From contig OZ251505.1 in assembly GCA_965242795.1 (NCBI GenBank), positions 1,860,001 to 1,924,000 of the forward strand: DNA of 64,000 nucleotides, written 5' to 3'. Each line of letters starts with the position of its first letter. The first letter of the stretch is position 1. Origin of the DNA: Bin18 sp965242795 (GTDB taxonomy: Bacteria; Desulfobacterota; Binatia; Bin18). A program made the translations under genes and the position numbers. This document shows, piece by piece, positions 35,765 through 45,119 of this stretch. The notes below the pieces were generated by a model. The model was not told the DNA's origin. It did no database searches and saw only the letters and a program-made list of their open reading frames with translations.

Positions 35765-36234
35765 GTTTTCTCCTTCGCTTCGCGCGGTCTGCTCCGATTC
35801 CCCTATCCAGAGGCCGGGCGGGCGGTCAATCGTTGGGACCGGAAGAGTCCGGGAGTTCCGCCCGATACGCGGGCCGACGGTCGAGCGTCGTTCGCAAGCC
35901 GCGGTCATCCGCGGTGGACTTCGTCTTGACGGCGGGAAGAGTGATTTTCGGGGTCAGAGTTCCTTGTGCTTCGAAGCGCTGAGCGAACTCAAGGGCGACC
36001 CCCCAACTCCCCTTGTCGGGGGCGCTTTCCGATTCCCCGATCAAGGGAGGCTTCGGTTCGGTCCCCCCCTGTCAGGGGGGATCAAGGTGGGTTGGCCCCC
36101 GGCACTCAGCCGCCCAGCCACAGAGCCGCGACGCGAAAGGCACCCCGATACCCCGCCAGATCGTTCACACCCCCCTTTTGGAAACCCCGGCGTTCCCATA
36201 GGTTCGGCGGCTATTACCGCCCGAGAGGAGCCCT
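35765..36234. other. Gene-free stretch with short inverted repeats
   Basis: No supported gene. CCCCCCTGTCAGGGGGG (about 36064-36080) is a near-perfect hairpin, preceded by related stretches around 35994-36050. It probably contains the promoter of the first FadL-like gene. Confidence 0.45.
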
Positions 36235-37566
36235 ATGCAGACGTTGCCTCTTTCCAAAGGCCGCACGCACGCAGGAACATGGCTGCTGGCGTTGGCCCTC
36301 GTGCTCGGCGCGGGCTCCCCGGCGCGGGCCAGCCAACTCACGATTCCCGGCGTCTCCGCCACCGACGGCTTGGTGACGGGGAACGCCGTGGCCCTGCCGC
36401 TGGACCCGGTGACCTCGCTGTTCCACAATCCGGCGCAGCTCAGCCTGCTGCCCAACTCGTTTTCCTCCGGCGTGTTCACCATCCGGTTCCAGCCGAGCTA
36501 CCGAAACGACCAGGGCATCTTTCTGCCGGACTCGCTGCGCGGCGCCTTGTCGCCCGGGGTGGACCCGGAAGGGTTCCGCGCGGTCAGCGGCTTCCGTCCG
36601 TCGCCGGAGCGTACCGGGCGCTACGACAGCAGCAGCCGCGAGTTTCCGATGGCGCCGAACATGGGCTACGTGACCGACCGGTTCGCGCCGTTCTCCGTCG
36701 GCATCGGCATGTACGGCTCGCTGGGCTTCAGCTTCAACCACGATGCGGCCCCCGAACACGGCGTGCCCAACAACTTCTTCACGGAATTGGTGTCCGTGTC
36801 GCTCGCGCCGGCCGTGTCCTATTCGCTGGCCCACAACCTGCACGTCGGCGTCGGGATCAACCCGACCTACGGCCGGCTGAAGACCAAGACGCCCACGCCC
36901 GCCGGGCGGCTGGACCTCGACGTGCGCGGGCCGGGCGTCTTCGGCACCATCGGCGTGCTGTACCAGCCGACGCCGAAGCTCAACCTGGGGCTGACCTATA
37001 AGACGCCGGGCAAGATCTGGATGTTCGGCAACGCGCGGGTCGGCGGGGGCGCGGACGACGCCACGGTCTATTTCAACATTCCGCAGAACGTCAAATTCGG
37101 ATTCGCCTACCGCGTGACCGAGCGGTGGACGGTCGTCGGTCAGGCACGCTGGAGCCATTTATCGGTCTTCGACGAGACGCGTATCCGGTTCGACGAGAAC
37201 ACGGGGCTCAACGCGCCGGCGGTCGGGCGAGCGAAGGACCGCTGGCGAGTGGGGGCCGGGATGCTGTACGAGGTCTGCGACTGGCTGACGCTCGGCACGG
37301 GCTTCTCGTACGAGCCGTGGGCCATCGAGGACGACTCGCTGCGGCCCACGCTGTCCGACAATACCGACGTCCTGCTGTCCTTCGGCGGCCGGATCCGGCA
37401 CGGCGCGTGGATCTTCGATCTGGTCGGCGGCCTGCCCATCTCGGTCGAAGACCGCTACGCGGACGCGCGCGAGAATCCGTACACGCCGGGCCGCTACGAG
37501 TTGGAGATGACCGTGGCCGGCTTTCAGATGACGCGCCTGCTCGGCTCCGCGGCGCCCGACGCCTGA
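36235..37566 (+). CDS. FadL/OMPP1-like outer membrane protein, copy 1
   Basis: A 443-residue outer-membrane beta-barrel related to FadL/TodX, which takes up long-chain fatty acids or aromatics. The signal peptide is cleaved after GSPARA. Typical parts are LFHNPAQLSLLP, GIGMYGSLGFSFNHD, KLNLGLTYKTPGKIW and TERWTVVGQARWSHLSV. It is followed 48 nt later by a close paralogue. The surrounding acyl-CoA genes fit fatty-acid or hydrocarbon use. Confidence 0.88.
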   Translation: MQTLPLSKGRTHAGTWLLALALVLGAGSPARASQLTIPGVSATDGLVTGNAVALPLDPVTSLFHNPAQLSLLPNSFSSGVFTIRFQPSYRNDQGIFLPDSLRGALSPGVDPEGFRAVSGFRPSPERTGRYDSSSREFPMAPNMGYVTDRFAPFSVGIGMYGSLGFSFNHDAAPEHGVPNNFFTELVSVSLAPAVSYSLAHNLHVGVGINPTYGRLKTKTPTPAGRLDLDVRGPGVFGTIGVLYQPTPKLNLGLTYKTPGKIWMFGNARVGGGADDATVYFNIPQNVKFGFAYRVTERWTVVGQARWSHLSVFDETRIRFDENTGLNAPAVGRAKDRWRVGAGMLYEVCDWLTLGTGFSYEPWAIEDDSLRPTLSDNTDVLLSFGGRIRHGAWIFDLVGGLPISVEDRYADARENPYTPGRYELEMTVAGFQMTRLLGSAAPDA

Positions 37567-37614
37567 GTCGTGCCTCCGGGCGGCGGCTATCGACTGCACG
37601 AAAGGATATGGGGA

Positions 37615-38958
37615 ATGTGGACGTTTCATCTTTTTTCGAGAGGCCGCGCCTACGTAGGGGTGGGAGTGCTGGCCTTCGTACTCGGCGCGGGTGCCCCGGC
37701 GCGGGCCAGCCAGATCACGGTCCCGACCGTCTCCGCCAGCGACGCGTTCGTGGCGGGCAACACCGTGGCCCATCCACAGAACGCGCTGACCGGGATCTTC
37801 CATAACCCGGCCCACCTCAGCGTGCTGCCCAACCAGTTTTCGTCGGGAGTGTTCACCATTCGGTTCCAGCCCAGCTTCGAGAACGACCGTGGCATTTATC
37901 TGCCCGACGCCTTGCGCGGCGAACTGCCGCCCGGGGTGGACCCGGAAGCGGTCCGCACGGCCGGCGGGTTCCGCCCGTCGCCCGACCGCTCAGGGCGGTA
38001 CGACAGCACCAGCCGCGAGTTTCCGATGGCCCCGAACGTGGGCTACGCGACGGACCGGTTCGCGCCGTTCTCCGTCGGCATCGGCATGTACGGCTCGCTG
38101 GGCTTCAGCTTCAACCACGACGCGGCGCCCGAACACGGCGTGCCCAACAACTTCTTCACCGAACTGGTGTCCGTGTCGCTCGCGCCGGCCGTGTCGTACT
38201 CGCTGGCCCCCAACCTGCACGTGGGCGCCGCTGTCAACCCCACCTACGGCAGGATGAGGAGCAAGGCCCCCACGCCCGCGGGCCGGCTGGACCTCGACGT
38301 GCGCGGGCCGGGCGTGTTCGGCACGCTCGGCGTGTTGTACCAACCCACGCCCAAGCTCAACCTGGGGTTGACCTACAAGACGCCGGGCAAGATCTGGATG
38401 TTCGGCAACGCGCGAATGCACGGCGCCGTGTCCCCGGTGGAGGTCTCGGACGACGCGACGGTCTTCTTCAACATTCCACAGAACGTGAAGTTCGGGTTCG
38501 CCTACCGGGTGACCGAGCGGGTCACGCTCCTCGGCCAGGCGCGCTGGAGTCATCTGTCGGTCTTCGACGAAACGCGGATTCGGTTCGACAAGAATACGAG
38601 GCTGAACCAGACCGCGGTGGGGCGGGCCAAGAACCGTTGGCGGATAGGGGCGGGCCTGCTGTACGACGTGTGCGACTGGCTCACGCTCGCCACCGGCGTC
38701 TCGTACGAGCCGTGGGCGATCGAGGACGACTCGTTGCGGCCCACCCTGTCGGACACCACCGATGTGGGGTTCTCCTTCGGCGGCCAGATCACGCGCGGGC
38801 CGTGGATCATCGACCTGGTCGGCGGCATCATGCACACCGAGGATCGCCGCGCGGATCCCGGGGAAAACCCGTACACGCCGGGGCGCTATTCACTGGAGGC
38901 GACCATGGCCGGCGTTCAGGTGACGCGGCTGCTCGGCGCCGCGGCGCCCGACGCTTGA
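37615..38958 (+). CDS. FadL/OMPP1-like outer membrane protein, copy 2
   Basis: A 447-residue paralogue of the preceding gene. The signal peptide ends GAPARA. Middle and C-terminal parts are nearly identical to copy 1, including a block around residues 158-210, while the N-terminal 100 residues differ more (SDAFVAGNTVAHPQN). It has a four-residue insertion in HGAVSPVEVSDDATV. Start chosen at 37615 because GGA lies upstream. Confidence 0.88.
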   Translation: MWTFHLFSRGRAYVGVGVLAFVLGAGAPARASQITVPTVSASDAFVAGNTVAHPQNALTGIFHNPAHLSVLPNQFSSGVFTIRFQPSFENDRGIYLPDALRGELPPGVDPEAVRTAGGFRPSPDRSGRYDSTSREFPMAPNVGYATDRFAPFSVGIGMYGSLGFSFNHDAAPEHGVPNNFFTELVSVSLAPAVSYSLAPNLHVGAAVNPTYGRMRSKAPTPAGRLDLDVRGPGVFGTLGVLYQPTPKLNLGLTYKTPGKIWMFGNARMHGAVSPVEVSDDATVFFNIPQNVKFGFAYRVTERVTLLGQARWSHLSVFDETRIRFDKNTRLNQTAVGRAKNRWRIGAGLLYDVCDWLTLATGVSYEPWAIEDDSLRPTLSDTTDVGFSFGGQITRGPWIIDLVGGIMHTEDRRADPGENPYTPGRYSLEATMAGVQVTRLLGAAAPDA

Positions 38959-38967
38959 GGCTCTTAA

Positions 38968-39207
38968 CCTTCAACCTTCCCCTCTCCCTAACCCTCCCCC
39001 TCAAGGGGGGAGGGGACAGGACAGGAAGGAGCAGGGAGAGGTGTTGCGAGAAGATAGGCCGCGTTGTTAGATCCCGTGCCGGTCTTGAGTTTGTCGAAGG
39101 ATTGAAAGGTCGACGAGCAGAAGGAAACCAGCCTCAGCTACGTCCTCGATTCTCTTCATCCGTTCTATCCCCTCCCCCCTTGAGGGGGAGGGTTAGGGAG
39201 AGGGGGC
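38968..39207. repeat. Two palindromic CCCTCTCC-family repeats with a TTGAG-TCGAA element between
   Basis: Copies at about 38968-39016 and 39168-39207, in opposite halves (CCCTCTCCCTAACCCTCC and GGAGGGTTAGGGAGAGGG), flank a GTCTTGAGTTTGTCGAAGG element at 39083-39112. Composite of two repeat families between convergent genes. Confidence 0.65.
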
Positions 39208-39247
39208 GGGGGCGAAGAAAACTCCCAATCGCCTTTCACATCCCAGC

Positions 39248-40462
39248 CTACCGATCCCCCGCATACAGCACGCCGGTATCGTGCAACGCCGCGACCGTGT
39301 CGGTCGAGCGGCCCAGATAGCGGTCGAGAATCTCGCCGTTGTGCTGGCCGAGCAGCGGGGCGTGCAGGTCGAGCGTGTCCGGGAAGGCGGAGTATTTGAA
39401 GGGGAAGCCGGGAATCGTGACCTCGCCCAGCACCTGGTCGGGCACTCGGCGGACCATCTTGCGGGCGACGAAGTAGGGGTGCGACACGGTCTCTGCGATG
39501 GACAGCACCGGCCCGGCCGGCACGCGATGTTCGGCCAACGCCTGCAGGGCGGCCCCGTCCGTGGCGAACGATTGCAGCCACGCTTCGATCAGTGCGATCA
39601 GCGCCTTCTGATTCTTTCCGCGCGCCTTGGCGGTGGCGAAGCGCGGGTCGTCGATCAGTTCGGGTCTGCCGAGCGCCTTGGCCACGTTGGGCCACTGGCG
39701 GTTGAGCGCCAGAATCACGAAATAGCCTTCCGGTCCCCGGAACACGCCCAGCGGGCAGGATGCGTAGTGGTGCAGGCCGAAGCGCATGGGCGTGTATTTC
39801 CCGCGGCTGGCGGCGAACGCCTGCACCTCGACCGACTGCATGTGGTACAGCGCGTCCACCATCGAGATGTCCACGTGCTGGCCTTCGCCCGTCCGGTCGC
39901 GGTGGAGCAGGGCGTAGCCCAGCGCGCCGAACGCACTCACCCCGGCGATGCCGTCGGCAATCGCCACGCCGACGAAGCGCGGCGGGCCGTCCGGGTCGCC
40001 CGTCATGTGCATGATGCCGGAGAAGCCCTGCGCGATGTAGTCGTAGCCGGTCAGATGCGACAGCGGGCTCTGCCGCCCGAACGCCGAGATGGAGCACATG
40101 ACCAACCCGGGATGAATAGCCTTGAGCGCGGCATAGTCCAGCCCGCGGCGCTCCATCACGCCGGGTCCGAAATTCTCGATCACCACGTCCACGTGCGGAA
40201 TCAGCGCCTTGACGAGTTCGATGCCTTCGGGCCGTTTGAAATCGACGCACAGGCTCTTCTTGCCGCGGTTCTGCTGGATGAAGTAGATGCTGCGCCGGTC
40301 GCGCACGAACGGCAGGGAACGCGACGGGTCGCCGCCCGTGGCCTGTTCGACCTTGATGACCTCGGCGCCGAGTTCGGCCATCAGCCGCGTAGCGGTCGGC
40401 CCGGCCAGATATTGCGTAAAGTCGAGAACGGTCGTTCCGGCCAAGATGTGGCTGTCCGTCAT
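39248..40462 (-). CDS. CaiB/BaiF family CoA-transferase (class III)
   Basis: Moves CoA between acids; 404 residues. Key parts are DFTQYLAGPTATRLMAELGAEVIKVE at the start, DLVKAL-type region, NRGKKSLCVDFKRPEG, and the catalytic Asp in GQHVDISMVDALYH (near residue 195). Related to formyl-CoA transferase and succinyl-CoA:acid transferases. Acyl substrate not readable. Confidence 0.93.
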   Translation of the reverse strand: MTDSHILAGTTVLDFTQYLAGPTATRLMAELGAEVIKVEQATGGDPSRSLPFVRDRRSIYFIQQNRGKKSLCVDFKRPEGIELVKALIPHVDVVIENFGPGVMERRGLDYAALKAIHPGLVMCSISAFGRQSPLSHLTGYDYIAQGFSGIMHMTGDPDGPPRFVGVAIADGIAGVSAFGALGYALLHRDRTGEGQHVDISMVDALYHMQSVEVQAFAASRGKYTPMRFGLHHYASCPLGVFRGPEGYFVILALNRQWPNVAKALGRPELIDDPRFATAKARGKNQKALIALIEAWLQSFATDGAALQALAEHRVPAGPVLSIAETVSHPYFVARKMVRRVPDQVLGEVTIPGFPFKYSAFPDTLDLHAPLLGQHNGEILDRYLGRSTDTVAALHDTGVLYAGDR

Positions 40463-40644
40463 GCGTGCCTCCCCTGCGTCGATTCAGCGGGCGACTCTAC
40501 CGCCCGGCCGCGGCGACTGTCCATCAGCGTTGCCGCGTGATGTCTCGGTTTGCGGTTCTCCGGCAGATTCGGTGCTGTGGGTGACCCCTCTAAGGCCGGA
40601 GCAGGCTCAAGGCGCCGCAAGCTCGGTGACCTTCCCACCCCTCA

Positions 40645-40913
40645 GTTCGTTGAGCCTGTCGAAACGAACCCCGATGTCACCTCTGCCTTCGCACCCCACC
40701 CCTTCCCCCTCTCCCTAACCCTCTCCCACCAGGGGAGAGGGAATAGGAAGACGACTGCAAACCGAGATGTTGCCCTCCGAGCCGCCCAGCCGCGACAGCC
40801 TGCCTCCCCTACTCACAAATCGGCGTTCCTCTTCGCGCCCCCATCAATCCACCCGACAAGCTCAAGGCACCGCAAGCTCAGGGACCGCAAGCGCACCACA
40901 ATCCACAATTCCC
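40645..40913. repeat. Mosaic of three repeat families
   Basis: TTCGTTGAGCCTGTCGAAACGAA (40645-40669) is a palindromic form of the TTGAGCCTGTCGAA element; a CCCTCTCC palindrome follows (40698-40741), then two CTCAAGG/CTCAGGG half-sites (40852-40888) and CCACAATCCACAATT (about 40896-40910) of the 7-bp family. Confidence 0.65.
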
Positions 40914-40984
40914 GATCCGGCTTTACACCCGCGCCGCGGCGGGGATACATTGCCGCGCACAACGCAATGGGAAGATTCGCCGAC

Positions 40985-41419
40985 ATGGACAAGAAAACGT
41001 GGGTCGCCGTCGGCCTGCTGATCGTCGTGGTCGTGTTCTCGCTGGAGTGGCTCCGCTCCGGCCCCTCGCCCGATGACGTGCAGGGGTCGGTCAGCGACCT
41101 GTTCATCGGGTCCGCTGGGTCGGGCGATCTCCAGACCGTGCAGGAGTTACTGGACGACGGGGTGGACGTGAACGTGCACGGCTCGTTCGGCGGCCCCACG
41201 GCGCTGATCGTAGCCGCGCGTCTGGGCCACGTCGAAATCGTGAAGACCCTGCTCGCCCACGGTGCCGAGGTGAACGCCGAGGACGATTACGGCCAAACCG
41301 CGTTGTACTTCGCCAAGAAGAACAGCCGCGCGCGCATCGTCGCCATCCTCGAAGCCGCGGGCGGCACGTCCCCGCCACTCGATCCGCTGGACAGCGGCGC
41401 CCCGCTCAGCGACGTGTAG
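40985..41419 (+). CDS. Membrane-anchored ankyrin-repeat protein
   Basis: A 144-residue protein with one N-terminal membrane helix (residues 6-22, VAVGLLIVVVVFSLEWL), then about two and a half ankyrin repeats: GDLQTVQELLDDGVDVNVHG, PTALIVAARLGHVEIVKTLL and AHGAEVNAEDDYGQTALYFA. The C-terminus is probably outside the cytoplasm. Partner unknown. Confidence 0.82.
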   Translation: MDKKTWVAVGLLIVVVVFSLEWLRSGPSPDDVQGSVSDLFIGSAGSGDLQTVQELLDDGVDVNVHGSFGGPTALIVAARLGHVEIVKTLLAHGAEVNAEDDYGQTALYFAKKNSRARIVAILEAAGGTSPPLDPLDSGAPLSDV

Positions 41420-41519
41420 CCCCGTTCCCGCGCAAACGTCGGACCCGGCGCGCGCATCCGAAACCGTCTCGTCTTTCCCGTCCATCATTCGGAATCACCC
41501 CGTTCGGAGGAGGAACGCC

Positions 41520-42749
41520 ATGACCGAACCCGTGTACGTCCTGGGAGGCCATCAGACCGATTTTTCCCGCAACTGGCGCAAGGAAGGCAAGAGCATCGTC
41601 GATATGATGCAAGAAGCCATCGCCGACGGCTTCACGGCGACGGGCGTCGAACCCGGCGAAGTCGACGTGGCCCACGTCGGCAACTTCGCGGCCGAGCTCT
41701 ATTGCAAGCAGGGCCATTTGGGCGCCTTTCCGGCCGAGATCGATCCGCAACTGTCGGGCATTCCGACCGCGCGGCACGAGGCGGCGTGTGCCTCGGGCAG
41801 CATTGCCATGCTCATGGCGTCCGCGGAGATCGAGGCCGGCCGCTACGACGTGGCGCTCGTCGTCGGCGTGGAGCAGATGAAGACCGTCGATCCGGCCACG
41901 GGCGGCGATTTTCTGGGCACCGCGGCTTGGTACGCGCGCGAGGCCGAGGGCGTGGAGTTCGCGTTCCCCAAACTGTTCGGGCAACTCGGCGACGTGTACG
42001 ACGAACGCTACGGCCTCAAGCAGGAGCACCTGACCCGCATCGCGGAGATCAATTTTTCCAATGCGCGCCGCAACCCCAACGCGCAGACGCGCGGCTGGTT
42101 CACGGACGAGACTCAGAACCTGGAGACGGGCAAGTTCACCAACCCGGTCGCCGGCCGGTTGCGCGTGCGCGACTGTTCGCAGGTGACGGACGGTGCGTCG
42201 TCCATCTTCCTGGCGTCCGCGTCGTTCGCCGAGCGATACGCCGCCCGCCGCGGCCGGAACCTGGACCGGCTGCCCCGGATTCTGGGTTGGGGCCACCACA
42301 CCGCGCCGATCACGTTCGACACCAAGATCGCCCAGAGCCGCGGCAACCCGTACGTGCTGCCGCACACGCGGCACGCCATCGTCGATGCCCTGCAACGCGC
42401 CGGTTTGGCCGATGCGTGGGAGGTGGACGGCATCGAGACGCACGACTGCTTCACCACCTCGGAGTACATGGCGATCGACCATTTCGGCCTGACCGATCCG
42501 GGCAAGTCGTGGCAGGCGGTCGAGGACGGCGTCATCGAGTTCGGCGGCACCCTGCCGATCAACGCCAGCGGCGGCCTGATCGGCTGCGGCCATCCGGTCG
42601 GCGCGACCGGCACCCGCCAAGCCCTGGACGCCTTCCGCCAAGTGACCGAGACGGCCGGCGACTACCAGATCGAGGGGGCCAAGAAGATCGCCACCCTGAA
42701 CATCGGCGGGTCCGGCACCACGAGCGTAGCGATGGTCATCGGCGCCTGA
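41520..42749 (+). CDS. Thiolase (acetyl-CoA acetyltransferase-like)
   Basis: A 409-residue thiolase-fold protein. The nucleophilic Cys is in EAACASGSIAML (Cys93), and the C-terminal GGLIGCGHPVGATGTRQ carries the second catalytic Cys and His. The catalytic NEAFA block of degradative thiolases is THDCFT here, placing it with the SCP2/acetyl-CoA acetyltransferase-like group. Two other enzymes of beta-oxidation lie nearby but not adjacent. Confidence 0.88.
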   Translation: MTEPVYVLGGHQTDFSRNWRKEGKSIVDMMQEAIADGFTATGVEPGEVDVAHVGNFAAELYCKQGHLGAFPAEIDPQLSGIPTARHEAACASGSIAMLMASAEIEAGRYDVALVVGVEQMKTVDPATGGDFLGTAAWYAREAEGVEFAFPKLFGQLGDVYDERYGLKQEHLTRIAEINFSNARRNPNAQTRGWFTDETQNLETGKFTNPVAGRLRVRDCSQVTDGASSIFLASASFAERYAARRGRNLDRLPRILGWGHHTAPITFDTKIAQSRGNPYVLPHTRHAIVDALQRAGLADAWEVDGIETHDCFTTSEYMAIDHFGLTDPGKSWQAVEDGVIEFGGTLPINASGGLIGCGHPVGATGTRQALDAFRQVTETAGDYQIEGAKKIATLNIGGSGTTSVAMVIGA

Positions 42750-42764
42750 CCCGCACCTTCCTCC

Positions 42765-42793
42765 TATCCCCTCTCCCCTGGTGGGAGAGGGCG
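42765..42793. repeat. Palindromic CCCTCTCC-family repeat
   Basis: CCCCTCTCCCCTGGTGGGAG followed by AGGG, 16 nt after the thiolase stop; it may act as a terminator. Confidence 0.65.
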
Positions 42794-42948
42794 GGCAGGC
42801 ACGGGGGCCTGCCCCTACGCAGGAGCGGTGGTGTGTGATTCAAACAGGTCTATTCCCCGGCAGTGTTTCGATTTGGAATTTTCAGGCCGACCCACGTCCC
42901 CGCTCCCGGCGGGGGGAGGGGACGAAACCCCGATGACGAGTCGGGCGT

Positions 42949-43120
42949 ATGCACGCCATCTGCGGACTGCTGTTGCGCGGGGAGGGCGCCGCGCACGGAT
43001 TGCCCGCCATGTTTGGCGGCTCTCGCACTGGGCGTGCCTCCGGAGCAATTCCTGCGTGGCGAGTGGAATCGCTGGCTCATGCGGCATGCGCTACGGGGCC
43101 GAGAAAGGCAAGGTTTTTCC
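42949..43120 (+). pseudogene. Asparagine-synthetase-like scrap (N- and C-terminal pieces)
   Basis: The frame at 42949 starts MHAICGLLLRGEGAAHGL, like class II amidotransferase N-termini of AsnB-type RiPP enzymes with Cys at position 5. After a frameshift near 43020 it reads PEQFLRGEWNRWLMRHALRG, resembling the C-terminal WxRWLxRxAxxG of AsnB-like proteins. Everything between is missing. This is a weak match; the companion remnant at 18413 makes it more credible. Confidence 0.35.
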
Positions 43121-43529
43121 CAGGGAACTCACGATGCGGGGCACGGAGCGGCTGTTGCCAATGTTCTTGCTGCGGTTGCGGCGACTCGATTTGGCGATGT
43201 CTGCCTGTTTCGGATTCATGCGTCGCTTGAGCACCGTGCGCTTCCGGTGAAGGGAGTGTCGCCTAGGTGCGTTTTCGGTGGATGGTTCTGCATCGGGAAA
43301 CAGATCCCCCGCAGTTTCTCGGCTGGTTTGAGCGTCCTTAGAAGTCCACGAACTCCGGGCCCTCGAGCCAAGGGCTGGGCTCGAAGGCAGCCTGATTCCC
43401 TGTCGGGATGAGTGCACGGGGACGGCAGCTTGATCTCCGTCGTGCCCATGCGGTGATAAATGTTGCCGGTTTCAATAAAAAGCGGAAACATTCCTGACCG
43501 GATTCAAGATCAAAGAAGGTGGCGGTCAC
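43121..43529. other. Low-GC gap without a supported gene
   Basis: Several overlapping open frames exist on both strands but none has a recognisable pattern. The last 60 nt before 43530 are AT-rich (TTTCAATAAAAAGCGGAAAC) and probably hold the promoter of the ATPase gene. Confidence 0.4.
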
Positions 43530-44908
43530 ATGGCGGATTCGCTCAAGGAGATCATTCTTGATTACCAGGAGGCCGACCTTCCAACTGGCGTTCCACGCCG
43601 TGTGGCGGTGACGTCCGTGCCAGGCAAGGCCACCGTCTGCATCGGTCCTCGTCGCAGTGGCAAAACCACCTTTCTGTTCCAACTGATTCGCCAATTGCAC
43701 AACCACGGCGTGCCGCGGCGGAACATCCTCTACATGACTTCTTCGACGACCGCCTACGTCACTTGCAGCAGCAAGGCCCCGCCCCGGTGCTGGATGCGTA
43801 TTTCTCCCTCCATCCGGAAAACAAGAGTTTGCCCTCTCAGCGCGCGACAGGCTCCGGATCTCGTGGAAGCGATGCCCGGACCCTGCACTTCTTCTTCGAC
43901 GAAATCCAGACCGTTCCGGGCTGGGAATCCTTCGTAGAGCGGGCGATACGCACGGAGAACTGCAAGCTGTATCTCACCGGCTCGTCGGCGCACATGCTGT
44001 CCCGGGAAATTGCTACACCAATGCGCGGTCGGGCATTGTCTTGGGAGATCCTCCCCTTTTCGTTCCGCGAATATCTGGACTTCTTGGGCATTGACGGTGA
44101 CGGCCCACTTTCCGCCCGCCGGCGTTTGCTGATCGAGCAGGCGTTTGCCGGTTTCCTGGAGGTCGGCGGCTTTCCCGAAGTTGCGGCGCTGGCGCCGGCG
44201 CTGCGCATCAAGACTCATCAGGAATACTGGGGCGCGATGCTGTTTCGAGACCTCATCGAGCGCCACGATATCGCTCATCCCCGCGCCGTTGCCGACTTGG
44301 CTCACTGGCTGGTGGACAACGCCGCTTCCTTGTATTCCGTCAATCGCCTTACCGGCTACCTGAAATCCCTCGGCCATCGCGTCCCGAAAGCGTCGGTCTC
44401 CAGTTATCTGGAGTGGTTCGAGGACGCCTTCTTCCTGTTCACCGTGCGCATCTTCGATGCTTCCTTGGCACGCGCCAACGTCAATCCCAAGAAGATCTAC
44501 TGCATCGACCACGCGCTGGTGCGATCCGTGTCCTCCGGCATTCTGGTCAACAGTGGGCATCTGCTGGAGAACTTGGTGTTCACGGCGCTGCGGCGCGTCA
44601 CCCCCGATGTTCACTACTATAGGTCCAAGGCCGGCCGCGAAGTGGACTTCATCGCCCGGATGCCGAACCGCTCGTTCCGGCTGGTGCAGGTCTGCGAGTC
44701 GCTGGCCGACCCGCGCACGCGGCGGCGGGAAGTCGCGGCGCTGCGAGACGCCATGGCCGAACTGAACTTGGCGTCCAGCCAGCTCGTCACCCGAGATTCG
44801 GCCCAAGAGCGGATCCCGACGGACAGTGGCAAGATCCACGTGGTCGCCGCTTGGCGCTTTCTTCTCGACCTCGGCAGTCCCGAGCCCCTGCAATTCGCCG
44901 CGGAGTAG
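43530..44908 (+). pseudogene. AAA ATPase with DUF4143 domain, frameshifted
   Basis: The frame starting at 43530 has the P-loop GPRRSGKTT (about residues 40-48). Near 43738 coding continues in another frame as FFDDRLRHLQQQ, then FFFDEIQTVPGW (Walker B), LTGSSAHMLSREIATPMRG, a DUF4143-type region (EVGGFPEVAALAPA, LVDNAASLYSVN, YFLSSYLEWFEDAF-like) and a nuclease-like VHYYRSKAGREVDFI. One base is missing at the junction. These ATPases are common in mobile/defence-like islands; function poorly known. Sequencing error is possible. Confidence 0.8.
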
Positions 44909-44931
44909 GCTGGGACGTCGGCGCTGGCAAG

Positions 44932-45039
44932 TCAGCCCGACCCTTGGGGTGGCAAGTGATCGAGCGCCAGCCCGGGCCGTGGCGCCATGTCGAAATCGGC
45001 GGATGCGGAGAACGGAACCTCCTCGTCGCAGCCAGTCAC
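44932..45039 (-). pseudogene. N-terminal fragment of a second HprK-like gene
   Basis: VTGCDEEVPFSASADFDMA then PRPGLAL matches the first 25 residues of the neighbouring HprK-like protein (MTGRDAEGPFTVSADFDLT, PRPGLAL). It then stops. It lies directly downstream of the intact gene, so the kinase gene was once duplicated in tandem and the second copy is almost entirely lost. Confidence 0.6.
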
Positions 45040-45119
45040 ACGCCTTCCGTCACGACGCGGATGTACCATGCCCGATTGCCGACGCGGCACAGGCGGCGCG
45101 CGTTCGCCGACGATGGCGT

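Noticed and set aside
43091..43417. Minus-strand 108-codon frame in the 42.9-43.5 kb gap
   Set aside because: No motif, mixed composition and several overlapping alternatives; not supported as a gene.
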